A stretch of 49,647 nucleotides of DNA, from the NCBI GenBank assembly GCA_005805305.1, contig SYMW01000288.1, positions 1 to 49,647 on the forward strand. The letters run 5' to 3'. This DNA is from Verrucomicrobiales bacterium. GTDB lineage: Bacteria > Verrucomicrobiota > Verrucomicrobiia > Limisphaerales > F1-80-MAGS106. The notes below the pieces were generated by a model. The model was not told the origin of the DNA. It made no database searches and was given only the letters and a program-made list of their open reading frames with translations. The translations under genes and the position numbers were made by a program. This document shows, in pieces, positions 1 through 7,118 of this stretch (positions are counted from its first letter, which is position 1; each line of letters begins with the position of its first letter).

Positions 1-38
1 GATATGCCTCCCTCTTCGTCAAGCCTTTCTCATCCAGG
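1..38 (+). repeat. Partial copy (C) of the 122-160 bp terminal-inverted-repeat element
   Basis: The first 38 bases closely match the core of the element seen in full at 1350-1471 (opposite orientation) and 17041-17200 (same orientation). The shared core is ATGCCTCCCTCTTCGTCAAG followed by CCTTTCTCATCCA. After base 38 the match to the right part of the element fades, so this copy is either diverged at its right end or truncated. Its left part lies outside the window. Confidence 0.7.
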
Positions 39-93
39 CCGGGATCCCCGTGAATGACGAGCCTAGAAAGAAGCCAATCCAAGTGAAGCTCCG

Positions 94-1233
94 ATGAATC
101 TAAATCTTGTTAGCACGCTGGCGGATTTAGTGAGGATCAACAGCGTCAATCCAGCTTACGAGGGAGGCTGCTCGGAAGCAGCCGTCGCGTCGTTCGTGGG
201 CGGCTTCTTTCGAGCGCGAGGCATTGAAACACGAGAGCAAGAAGTATTTCCGGGCCGCCCCAACCTGATCGCGCGTGTGCCAGGCCGCAACCCCGCTCGA
301 CGAATCATCCTCGAGGCCCATACCGACACCGCCTCCGTGAAGGGCATGGCCATACCCCCTTTTGAACCCACCGTGTCGGGTGGCCGACTCCATGGCCGCG
401 GCGCCTGCGACACGAAGGCCGGCCTCGCAGGCATGATGCACGCCCTCGCCTCTCTGAAGGAGGACGGGATCACGCCGCCCTGCGAAGTCTGGCTAGCCGC
501 GGTCGCGGACGAGGAATACGCGTATCGTGGCGTTGTGAAATTGTGCGAAGGCTTAACCGGGCAGGCCTCGATTGTCGCGGAACCGACGGAGCTGCGACTG
601 GTCGTGGCCACCAAAGGTGTGCTTCGCTGGCGGATCCGGGTGGGAGGACGTGCGGCTCACAGTTCAAAGCCCCATTTAGGAGTCAACGCGATCAATCACA
701 TGGCCCGGCTCATCCTGGAATTGGAGGCCGACGAACAACTGCTCAAGCGGCGCCCTCATCCGCTCCTCGGCCCCGCCACTTGCAACATCGGGGTTATCAG
801 CGGAGGGGTTCAGGTCAATTTCGTCCCCGACTCCTGCGTGATAGAGATTGATCGCCGGTTGCTGCCAGGAGAGGCGGTTAGCGATGTTCTGGCTCACTAC
901 CAGAGGCTCATCGGCCGCTTGAGACATGAGCACCCCACGTTCGAAGCGGCCATGGAACCTCCAATGCTGACCGACGAGGCACTGGATCTTCCGAGCGACC
1001 CGGCTCCAGCGCGGTTGGCGGGCGAGATCCTGAGATCCATGGGACTGAATGGTGAACCGTCCGGTGTTCCCTTCGGAAGCGACGCCAGCAAGCTATCCCG
1101 CCAAGGAATTCCAAGCTTCGTGTTCGGCCCTGGAAGCATCGATCGCGCCCACGCCGCGGTTGAATACGTCGAAATCGAACAACTGGTTCAGGCCTTTGAA
1201 TTCTACCGGGAATTCCTACGCCGCTTCGAATGA
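94..1233 (+). CDS. M20 family metallopeptidase (ArgE/DapE/CPG2-like deacylase)
   Basis: A 379-residue cytosolic hydrolase of the M20 zinc peptidase/deacylase family, which cleaves N-acyl or C-terminal amide bonds of amino-acid derivatives. The family residues are in place: AHTD with H76 and catalytic D78, bridging D106 in GRGACDTKAG, the catalytic/metal pair E140-E141 in VADEEY, E163 in VAEPTE, and a late histidine in SIDRAHAAVEY. The middle part (about 175-290) fits the lid/dimerisation domain. Length is typical. The substrate cannot be told from sequence: acetylornithine deacetylase, succinyl-diaminopimelate desuccinylase and carboxypeptidase G2 share this architecture, and no arginine or lysine genes lie nearby. 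It is a single-gene unit between two inverted repeat copies (1-38 and 1350-1471). Confidence 0.88.
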   Translation: MNLNLVSTLADLVRINSVNPAYEGGCSEAAVASFVGGFFRARGIETREQEVFPGRPNLIARVPGRNPARRIILEAHTDTASVKGMAIPPFEPTVSGGRLHGRGACDTKAGLAGMMHALASLKEDGITPPCEVWLAAVADEEYAYRGVVKLCEGLTGQASIVAEPTELRLVVATKGVLRWRIRVGGRAAHSSKPHLGVNAINHMARLILELEADEQLLKRRPHPLLGPATCNIGVISGGVQVNFVPDSCVIEIDRRLLPGEAVSDVLAHYQRLIGRLRHEHPTFEAAMEPPMLTDEALDLPSDPAPARLAGEILRSMGLNGEPSGVPFGSDASKLSRQGIPSFVFGPGSIDRAHAAVEYVEIEQLVQAFEFYREFLRRFE

Positions 1234-1349
1234 AGCAAACCACGAAATCGGTTCGATCCAGATTTCGAGGACGAGTGCGAAAAGGATGACAACACGCAGG
1301 AAGAGAGGGAAAGCCTGAAGGGATGGCCCTGGATGGTTCAGCCTTAAAC

Positions 1350-1471
1350 CTTAAAACGGTAGTTGAACCTCGTGGAGATTCGCAAAAGCCTGGATGAGAA
1401 GGCTTGACGAAGAGGGGGCATATCTCTTGAGGATCTGGCGAAGATTCGGCCTGGGCCACTCCCGTTTTAAG
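1350..1471 (-). repeat. Complete copy (A) of a small element with 10-bp terminal inverted repeats
   Basis: A 122-bp block bounded by CTTAAAACGG (1350-1359) and its exact reverse complement CCGTTTTAAG (1462-1471). Read on the minus strand it matches the element at 17041-17200 over most of its length, including CGAATCTT, AGATCCT, ATGCC, CCCTCTTCGTCAA, TCTCATCCA, TTTTGC and AATCTC. It sits between the convergent ends of the M20 gene and the glyoxalase-like gene, ending two bases before the latter's stop codon. An internal AAGCC...GGCTT stem is possible. Terminal inverted repeats without coding capacity suggest a MITE-like or REP-like element. Confidence 0.8.
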
Positions 1472-1473
1472 CT

Positions 1474-1872
1474 TCAGTAATCCAGAAGTTGCGGGGCCTT
1501 TTGGATCAGCTCTATCTCATATCCTTCGGGCGCGTCGATGAAGGCGAACCCGCCCCCGTTATCTCGAAGCACTGGACCGTCGGAATACTGGAGCCCTAGT
1601 GTTCGCAGATGGTGCCCGAACTCGGCGAGGCTGTCGACCTCGAACGCCAGGTGGGTCAAATCAGGTTGAACCAGGACTGGGCCGCTGCTCGGGAAGCAAC
1701 AGATCTCAATCTGTTCCTCGCTCTCGGGAGCCTTGAGGAATACCAGTTCCGACCCGCGGGGTGATTTGTGGCGTCGTATTTCTTCCAATCCCAATACCCG
1801 TTTGTAGAAATCAACGGTTTTCTCCAGATCATTGACCCGGTATCTCGTGTGGAGCAGTTTCTTGGCTTTCAT
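1474..1872 (-). CDS. VOC-superfamily protein, glyoxalase I-like
   Basis: A 132-residue protein of the vicinal-oxygen-chelate fold with two beta-alpha-beta-beta-beta modules. H8 (in LLHTRYRV), E56, H74 (DLTHLAFEV) and E121 (EGYEIEL) fall where the four metal ligands of bacterial glyoxalase I lie, so a metal-dependent lactoylglutathione lyase or a related isomerase/dioxygenase is plausible. The ORF is open 33 codons further upstream, but that extension does not resemble the family, and MKAKKLLHTRYRVNDL begins exactly at the first fold strand, so I start at 1872. It is last in the minus-strand series ThiF, binding protein, permease, ATPase, VOC; the 102-bp gap to the ATPase gene leaves room for its own promoter. 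Confidence 0.8.
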   Translation of the reverse strand: MKAKKLLHTRYRVNDLEKTVDFYKRVLGLEEIRRHKSPRGSELVFLKAPESEEQIEICCFPSSGPVLVQPDLTHLAFEVDSLAEFGHHLRTLGLQYSDGPVLRDNGGGFAFIDAPEGYEIELIQKAPQLLDY

Positions 1873-1974
1873 TGATCGAGAACGATACTGCGCGAAATCA
1901 TCACCGCAAACAAATAACAGGATACCCGCGCTCGGCCAGGAGCGCGCCAACTGGGTTCGATCGAGAATCAAGCA

Positions 1975-2649
1975 TCATGTATTCGGAGCTTCCGCCTCCT
2001 TGGTCAAGGAACACTGGGGATAGACGACGCCCTCTCGCAACACGAACATCTGATCTGAGACCGTTCTCGCCTCCGACAGACTGTGGGTCACATGGAGGAC
2101 GGTGACGCCCGTGCGGTCGCGCACCCGGCCCAGCACCTCGCACATCTCGGCCCGCGTTTCGTCGTCCAACGCGCTGAGAGGCTCATCCAAACACAGGGTA
2201 TCCGGATGATTGGCGAGGGCACGCCCCAAAGCGACCCGCTGGGATTCACCACCGCTCAGACCTCGAACCGAACGGTCCAGCAGCTTTTCGAGCCGAAGCA
2301 GCGTGGCTAGCTCGTCCACACGAACGCTGATGTCACTCCGATTCCAACGCCGGATCTGGAGGGCAAAAGCCAAGTGCTCCCCAACTGACAAGAAAGGGAA
2401 CAGCGCTCCATCTTGGGGCACATAGCCGATTCCCCGCTCCGCCGGCTTGAGACGCGTGACATCCCTTGAATGCAACACAATGCGTCCGGAAAGGATAGGT
2501 TTCAAACCGCATACCGCCTCCAACAGCGTGGTTTTCCCGCTCCCCGTCTTGCCCATTAACACGGCATGCTTCCCTTGGTCCACCGAGAATGAAACATTCT
2601 GGAGGCCAAATTTTCCGGCGCGCACAGTGACGTTTTCCAACGAAATCAT
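1975..2649 (-). CDS. ABC transporter ATPase, molybdate/tungstate-type
   Basis: A 224-residue ABC ATPase, the cytoplasmic motor for the permease just upstream. All motifs are intact: Walker A GKTGSGKTT at 33-41, Q-loop Q79 in YVPQD, signature LSGGE at 131-135, Walker B CLDEP at 153-157, D-loop SALDD and the switch histidine H189 in HVTHS. It is short and lacks the C-terminal TOBE/MOP domain found in ModC, which fits tungstate/TupC-like ATPases or a trimmed ModC. It follows the permease gene by 34 bp on the same strand, so the two are almost certainly co-transcribed. The specificity call rests on the binding-protein and permease types, not on this protein. Confidence 0.88.
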   Translation of the reverse strand: MISLENVTVRAGKFGLQNVSFSVDQGKHAVLMGKTGSGKTTLLEAVCGLKPILSGRIVLHSRDVTRLKPAERGIGYVPQDGALFPFLSVGEHLAFALQIRRWNRSDISVRVDELATLLRLEKLLDRSVRGLSGGESQRVALGRALANHPDTLCLDEPLSALDDETRAEMCEVLGRVRDRTGVTVLHVTHSLSEARTVSDQMFVLREGVVYPQCSLTKEAEAPNT

Positions 2650-2683
2650 GACTCGGTTATGAAACGATCCATCACCTAAACAA

Positions 2684-3529
2684 CTACCCGCTCTCGCGAA
2701 GCGTCGATTGGGCGCCTGAAACCCTGATAATCACAAGAACGAACACCGCCGCCAGGACCATCAACAAGGAAACCGACACGGCGGCTTCGAGGTTGCCGAC
2801 GCTCAACTCAAGGAACACGGTCGTCGGCAGCACCTCCGTGCGCAGCCGAGTGGCGCCGGAGAAGATGAGAATCGGACCAAACTCACCCAGAGAGCGCGCC
2901 CACGCCAGCGTCATGGCCGCGATGATGCCTCGACGCGCCTCAGGAAACACGACCCTCCAAAAGGCCTGGCTCCTCGAGCATCCAAGGGTCAGCGCGACTT
3001 GCTCTTGGCGAGGATTGATGTGCTCGAATGTGGAACGTAAAGTGCGCACGGCAAAAGCGCACGCGACGCTGAATTGCGCCAGGATCACGCTCGGTATTTC
3101 GTAGGTCACAGGCATGATCCTTTGGAACGCCCTGCCCGGAGCTGTCTGAAAGAGGATCAACAGGCTAAGCCCGATCACGAGCGGCGGCAGCACAATGGGG
3201 ATATCCAGAATCGCGTCCAACACGGCCTTACCTCTGAAGTCACGCCTCGACATCAGATACCCGATCGGAAGGGCCACCCAGACCGAGAGAATTGCGGTCA
3301 AGCTGCACGAAAGCAAACTCAGGCGAATCGAGTATTGAATTTCACGGCTCTGCAAGGACTTCCAAATATGCCCGGGAGAGGTGTAAAAGGCATCCGCGAT
3401 CAGCATCGCAAGAATCAACGCCACGTAGAGCCCCCCGATCACGCCGAAAGATAAATAGAAAGGAAGGTCTGAACGCGGCGCCATCGCCGAGGTTCGAGCT
3501 GACCTGCCGGTTGGCTTGATCTCGTTCAT
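2684..3529 (-). CDS. ABC transporter permease, ModB/TupB/WtpB-like
   Basis: An inner-membrane permease of 281 residues with about six hydrophobic segments. The inner-loop EAA-type region AWARSLGEFGPILIFSG contains the EFGP signature usual in molybdate, tungstate and sulfate permeases (ModB/CysT group). The ORF is open 20 codons further upstream, but those codons overlap the end of the binding-protein gene. I chose MNEIKPTG at 3529, five bases after the preceding stop, for tight operon packing. Its partners are the binding protein upstream and the ATPase downstream. Sulfate-type transport is the main alternative, because the same permease family serves both anions. Confidence 0.87.
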   Translation of the reverse strand: MNEIKPTGRSARTSAMAPRSDLPFYLSFGVIGGLYVALILAMLIADAFYTSPGHIWKSLQSREIQYSIRLSLLSCSLTAILSVWVALPIGYLMSRRDFRGKAVLDAILDIPIVLPPLVIGLSLLILFQTAPGRAFQRIMPVTYEIPSVILAQFSVACAFAVRTLRSTFEHINPRQEQVALTLGCSRSQAFWRVVFPEARRGIIAAMTLAWARSLGEFGPILIFSGATRLRTEVLPTTVFLELSVGNLEAAVSVSLLMVLAAVFVLVIIRVSGAQSTLRESG

Positions 3530-3533
3530 CGGC

Positions 3534-5033
3534 TTAGGGCCCACCGGCAGCGCCGGGGACGGCTTGCCATTCGAAACCGGCCCTCTCAAACCGAGCTCGG
3601 GATTCCGGGGAACAAAGAGCCTTGAGCAGCCGTCTGGCGAGCAGGCGATGAGAGGAATTCATACCGACGGCAAACGGCTGCACGGCGTGCGCGGCAGGGT
3701 CCGCTATGGAGATGACCGTCATCACTTCTTTGACCGCTTGAGCATTCGCCTGGTACACAATCGCCGCGTCCAAGGCCCCGGTTCGCATTTGGTTGACAAG
3801 AAGATCGGCGGTCGGGGTCTGAACCCGCACATTAGGCAGCACGGCCTGCAGCAAACCCAGGGATTCCAACAGACGAACTGTCAACGACCCCAGCGCGCTT
3901 TGCGTTTCATGGGCAATACCCAGCTTGAGCCCCGGCGCCGACAAATCCGCGAGTCGAAGGATGGATTTAGGGTTGCCCTTCTGTGTCAAAATCACCATGT
4001 CGCTTCGGGAAATGGTGATGGGAGGCTCGAAACGGTCCTGAACCTCCCGCAGAAAGGAGGCATCGCAAGCAAAGTAAGCATCCGGATTCTGTCCCGCCTT
4101 CATCTGCGCCACCAATATCCCACACCCATTGTAGACGCGCGTGATCTTCACTCCCTCGCGTTGTTCGAACTGCTCGATCGTTTCCTCGATGGCCAACCGG
4201 TTGATCCCCCCGCTGTAGAGCATCAACTCGGGTTGCTCGACCCACACATCGCCTTCGGCAGTCTTGTATCCACGTTGCTCAAACTCCTTGAGACCGCGAT
4301 CGCGCGCTCCCAAATATCGCGCAAAATGCAGCGCGCGCCGGGGCGCCTTTGAAGATCGCAACACGCCTATCGAAATGCTTTGCCGAACATGGGAGAGCGG
4401 TTCCATCAAGACCGCTTCCAGCCCCGAGTACTGGGAGGCCGTGGCGTCCCAAACGATGCCGGCGTCGACCGTGCCAAGCATCACGTCATTGGCTATGTCA
4501 TTCACCGTGGGCTTGAAGACGCGCGCCCGCCTCCGCAGCATCTCCCAATCGCCCGTGGCGCTCAAAACTTCCCTCGTGACCTTCCCAACCGCCGCGGCAT
4601 CGGGATTCGCCAACGCCAGATTGACTCGATGCAGATCCGAAAGGGAACGGATGTTCTTTGGATTCCCCTTCAGCACGGCAACGACCGGTGACATTTGGGC
4701 GAGCGTTATCGTTTCTTCAATCAATCCGTTGGTTTCGGCGATTCGCAGATAGGAATCGTCCGCAGCGATGAACAAATCCCCCACCTTCGAGACACGAAGG
4801 TTGCTCAGCAACGTTCCCGAGCCGCCATATTGAATCTGCACGGGAATCCCGAATGTCTTTTCGTACTCCTTGGCCACCGCCTCAACGGGCGGCTTGATTC
4901 CGGCCGCGCAATAAACAACGAGCGGCACGCCATTCTTAGAACCTTCGTTGTCTCGCGGTTTCATCCGCAGCATCAAAACCAGCAAGACGGCGGCCACGAT
5001 CGAAATCAAAACCAAGTTGACGGTTTGTTTCAT
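3534..5033 (-). CDS. Membrane-anchored substrate-binding protein with two fused ModA-like domains
   Basis: A 499-residue protein, about twice the usual length of ModA/TupA. An uncleaved-looking hydrophobic N-terminus (LVLISIVAAVLLVLML, about 7-22) with no lipobox should anchor it to the outer face of the inner membrane. Two similar periplasmic-binding halves follow. The first starts near residue 38 (VVYCAAGIKPPVEAVAKEYE, then GGSGTLLSNL and GDLFIAADDSYL). The second starts near 272 (LMLYSGGINRLAIEETIEQF, then NGCGILVAQMKAG and DAYFACDASFL). Both carry the ModA-type pattern of GSGTL/GCGIL followed by a D-x-(F/Y)-x-A-x-D stretch, so an internal tandem duplication or fusion is visible. It precedes the permease and ATPase genes and presumably delivers an oxyanion. 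Whether both halves bind ligand is unknown. Confidence 0.85.
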   Translation of the reverse strand: MKQTVNLVLISIVAAVLLVLMLRMKPRDNEGSKNGVPLVVYCAAGIKPPVEAVAKEYEKTFGIPVQIQYGGSGTLLSNLRVSKVGDLFIAADDSYLRIAETNGLIEETITLAQMSPVVAVLKGNPKNIRSLSDLHRVNLALANPDAAAVGKVTREVLSATGDWEMLRRRARVFKPTVNDIANDVMLGTVDAGIVWDATASQYSGLEAVLMEPLSHVRQSISIGVLRSSKAPRRALHFARYLGARDRGLKEFEQRGYKTAEGDVWVEQPELMLYSGGINRLAIEETIEQFEQREGVKITRVYNGCGILVAQMKAGQNPDAYFACDASFLREVQDRFEPPITISRSDMVILTQKGNPKSILRLADLSAPGLKLGIAHETQSALGSLTVRLLESLGLLQAVLPNVRVQTPTADLLVNQMRTGALDAAIVYQANAQAVKEVMTVISIADPAAHAVQPFAVGMNSSHRLLARRLLKALCSPESRARFERAGFEWQAVPGAAGGP

Positions 5034-5111
5034 CTGGATCAGAGCCTAAATCTTGAAAGGCACGGCTGGAAGCAGCTTTTGAACCGGCGATTGGCGCCCA
5101 ATCACCCCTGG

Positions 5112-5897
5112 TCACGCAGGCAGATGGCGGCACTCCGGACACCCGGGATCGCGATGGACACGCACTTTGTGAAAATGCAGGTCGCGCAAATCGCAAGTCA
5201 ACAGCTCCCCCAAGAGTGGCTTTCCAAATCCACCGAGCACTTTAATGGCTTCCATGGCAGCCAGGCATCCAACGGCCCCCGCCGAGGCGCCGAACACCGG
5301 AAATCTTCGGGTCCAATAGGAAGGGTGTTCGCGAACCAGGCACCGGAGGCACGGAGTGCGGCCCGGAACCAGGACGGTGAGTGTCGCTTCCAGCGCATAC
5401 ACCGCGCATTCGACCATAGGTTTGCCTTGCTTTACAGATTCACGGTTCAGCAGGAATCGCTCCTCGAAAAGCGGAGCCCCGTCCACGATCAGATCCGCGG
5501 CGCCGACCAATCGAGCGACGTTGGAATCACTGACGTTTTCAGCAACCGCCTGCACGTCCAACCAGGGATTCAGCTCCTTGAGGCGGCGAGCCGCGCATTC
5601 GACTCGCGGTTTTCCTATCCAGTCATGGGTCATCAGCAGTTGCCTGTTCAAATCGCTCGGTTTGACTTCGCCGGCATGCGCGAGGATAATTCGCCCCACC
5701 CCTGCCGCGGCCAGTTGATAGGCAACTGCGCCACCCACTCCACCGCAACGCGAGACAAGCACCGTCGAAGCCTTTAGTTTTTCCTGCCCGCCCTGTCCAA
5801 ACCCAGCGACGTTCATTTGCCAGGAAAACACCTCCCGCTCCTGGTCAGAAAGAGCGGCGTTTCGAGACTCTTTAAGTTCTTTTCGTTTAGTGCTCAC
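5112..5897 (-). CDS. ThiF/MoeB/HesA-family adenylyltransferase
   Basis: A 261-residue E1-like enzyme that would adenylate the C-terminal glycine of a ubiquitin-fold sulfur carrier (ThiS, MoaD or similar). The nucleotide-binding loop is VSRCGGVGG at about 48-56, with an arginine where ThiF/MoeB usually have the first glycine; DLNRQ (82-86) is the conserved ATP-contacting motif, and two CxxC pairs (CLRC 183-186, CPEC 253-256) make the structural zinc site. There is no C-terminal rhodanese domain. It is the first gene of the minus-strand series ahead of a molybdate/tungstate-type transporter, which makes a role in molybdopterin or tungstopterin synthesis attractive, but thiamine or cysteine sulfur transfer is equally compatible with the sequence. 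Confidence 0.85.
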   Translation of the reverse strand: MSTKRKELKESRNAALSDQEREVFSWQMNVAGFGQGGQEKLKASTVLVSRCGGVGGAVAYQLAAAGVGRIILAHAGEVKPSDLNRQLLMTHDWIGKPRVECAARRLKELNPWLDVQAVAENVSDSNVARLVGAADLIVDGAPLFEERFLLNRESVKQGKPMVECAVYALEATLTVLVPGRTPCLRCLVREHPSYWTRRFPVFGASAGAVGCLAAMEAIKVLGGFGKPLLGELLTCDLRDLHFHKVRVHRDPGCPECRHLPA

Positions 5898-6182
5898 GGA
5901 TTGCTGCGGCAGCTCCTATGATGGAACAGCTCACCCAGCTTTAGAAAGGCAGAATCTCGAGAACCTGAACCCGGCGTCGAACTTTGACTCGCGCCGTTAA
6001 TTAATGAACGAGAGAGCCGGCCAAATTCCGTTTGCGCTGTGCCGTCGCGATCATCTTCAAGCATTTCAGTCGAGAGACGATCGAATGCCAAAGGGCTACG
6101 CGCGTCCAACTTCCATGGAAAACAAGGTTTCTGGCAGCGGACGTAAAGGCCGCCGCCAGCCGTCAAGTGAAGGGTTAAAAGT
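5898..6182. other. Divergent intergenic region between the ThiF-like and cupredoxin-like genes
   Basis: I find no convincing gene here: the open frames show no recognisable motif and overlap the promoter space of two divergent genes. Promoters for the minus-strand ThiF/transporter series and the plus-strand oxidase cluster should both lie between 5898 and 6270. The only strong signal is the palindrome at 6181-6202, annotated separately. Confidence 0.5.
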
Positions 6183-6200
6183 TTGTGAAAAGTTTCACAA
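6183..6200. promoter_or_regulatory. Rex-type operator (TTGTGAA-N4-TTCACAA)
   Basis: TTGTGAAAAGTTTCACAA is a perfect palindrome apart from its central bases; the arms extend to 10 bp (6181-6190 and 6193-6202). It equals the published binding consensus of Rex, the NADH/NAD+-sensing repressor of respiratory and fermentative genes. It lies 70 bp before the cupredoxin-like gene that heads the cytochrome oxidase cluster. A weak TTGCAT (6206-6211), 16 bp, TTAACT (6228-6233) follows, so bound repressor would sit at the promoter's edge. The match is seen directly; regulation by Rex is inferred and no rex gene is in the window. Confidence 0.72.
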
Positions 6201-6270
6201 ACGACTTGCATGGACTAAAGCCGATTGTTAACTTCCAAGTATTGTTTAGGAACTCATAGAGCGATTTTAT

Positions 6271-6978
6271 ATGAAAATGAACGGCAATTGGGCAGCGATG
6301 GCAGCGGTAATCGGCATCATACCGGCGGCTTCGGCAGCGGAGATCACGGGCAAAGTAACTCTGAAAGGAACCCCTCCCCCCGAAACTCCCATCACTTTCG
6401 ACGCCTCCTGCGGGAAACTCAATTCAGCCCCGGTGACCACCCGTCGCTACCAGGTCGGCGAGGGAGCAGGGCTGGCTAATGTTTTTGTTTACGTCAAGAC
6501 GGGCTTGGAAGGAAAAAAGTTTGAGGCAAAAGGGGAGGCGCCTCTCCTGGATCAGGTCAATTGCGTGTATGAGCCGTATGTCATGGGTGTGATGACGAAC
6601 CAGGTATTCAACGTTCGCAACTCGGATCCCGTGATGCATAACGTGCACGCGACGCCGAAGCCATCCACTGGAAATAAGGAATCCAACCTGGGTCAACCGA
6701 CCAAAGGCCAGGTGAACCCCAGGTCTTTCCCGTTCCCAGAAGTCATGGTGCGCTTCAAGTGTGATGTGCATCCTTGGATGTTCGCCTACGTCGGTGTCGT
6801 CGAACACCCGTATTTCGCGGTGACGGACAAAAACGGGAACTTCAAGCTTCCCGCCGATCTCCCGGCCGGCACTTACACTATCGAGGCGTTTCATTTGAGA
6901 GGCGGCGCTGTGACCCAGCAGGTCACCGTTGGGGCAACCGACAAGAAATCCCTGAGTTTCACCGTCGAAGCGAAGTAG
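6271..6978 (+). CDS. Exported cupredoxin-like protein with carboxypeptidase-regulatory-like domain
   Basis: A 235-residue exported protein. Residues 1-23 form a signal peptide ending ASAAE. The middle carries a type-1-copper pattern: H123/H126 (VMHNVHATP), then C164, H167 and M170 in FKCDVHPWMFAYV. Residues about 180-233 (YFAVTDKNGNFKLPADLPAG) look like a carboxypeptidase-regulatory/transthyretin-like beta sandwich. It probably acts as a small periplasmic copper electron-transfer or copper-handling protein for the oxidase encoded downstream. A rho-independent terminator at 7005-7040 follows, so it can be expressed on its own short transcript with partial read-through into ctaA. Start at 6271; a second ATG two codons later is possible. 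Confidence 0.8.
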   Translation: MKMNGNWAAMAAVIGIIPAASAAEITGKVTLKGTPPPETPITFDASCGKLNSAPVTTRRYQVGEGAGLANVFVYVKTGLEGKKFEAKGEAPLLDQVNCVYEPYVMGVMTNQVFNVRNSDPVMHNVHATPKPSTGNKESNLGQPTKGQVNPRSFPFPEVMVRFKCDVHPWMFAYVGVVEHPYFAVTDKNGNFKLPADLPAGTYTIEAFHLRGGAVTQQVTVGATDKKSLSFTVEAK

Positions 6979-7004
6979 GCTTCCGGCGGTTCCACGCTTT
7001 CGCG

Positions 7005-7040
7005 CGCGCCGCGCTCCTAGGTGAGACGGCGCGTTTTTTT
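7005..7040 (+). terminator. Rho-independent terminator between the cupredoxin-like gene and ctaA
   Basis: The 7-bp stem CGCGCCG (7005-7011) pairs with CGGCGCG (7027-7033) around a 15-base loop and is followed at once by seven T residues (7034-7040). It is the clearest intrinsic terminator in the window. It would separate the cupredoxin-like transcript from the heme A and oxidase genes, or set their ratio by read-through. Confidence 0.85.
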
Positions 7041-7118
7041 CAGCCCCAAGCTGTTTTATGGCCCCTTCGGAGTTGTCTTCCGGGTCGGTTTGCTCCCATT
7101 GACCGATTCTGAATCTGA

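Noticed and set aside
3516-5777. Long plus-strand frames (3516-4352 and 4695-5777) opposite the binding-protein and ThiF-like genes
   Set aside because: They lie antisense to genes with clear domains, show arginine/glutamine/histidine-rich shadow composition and have no motif.
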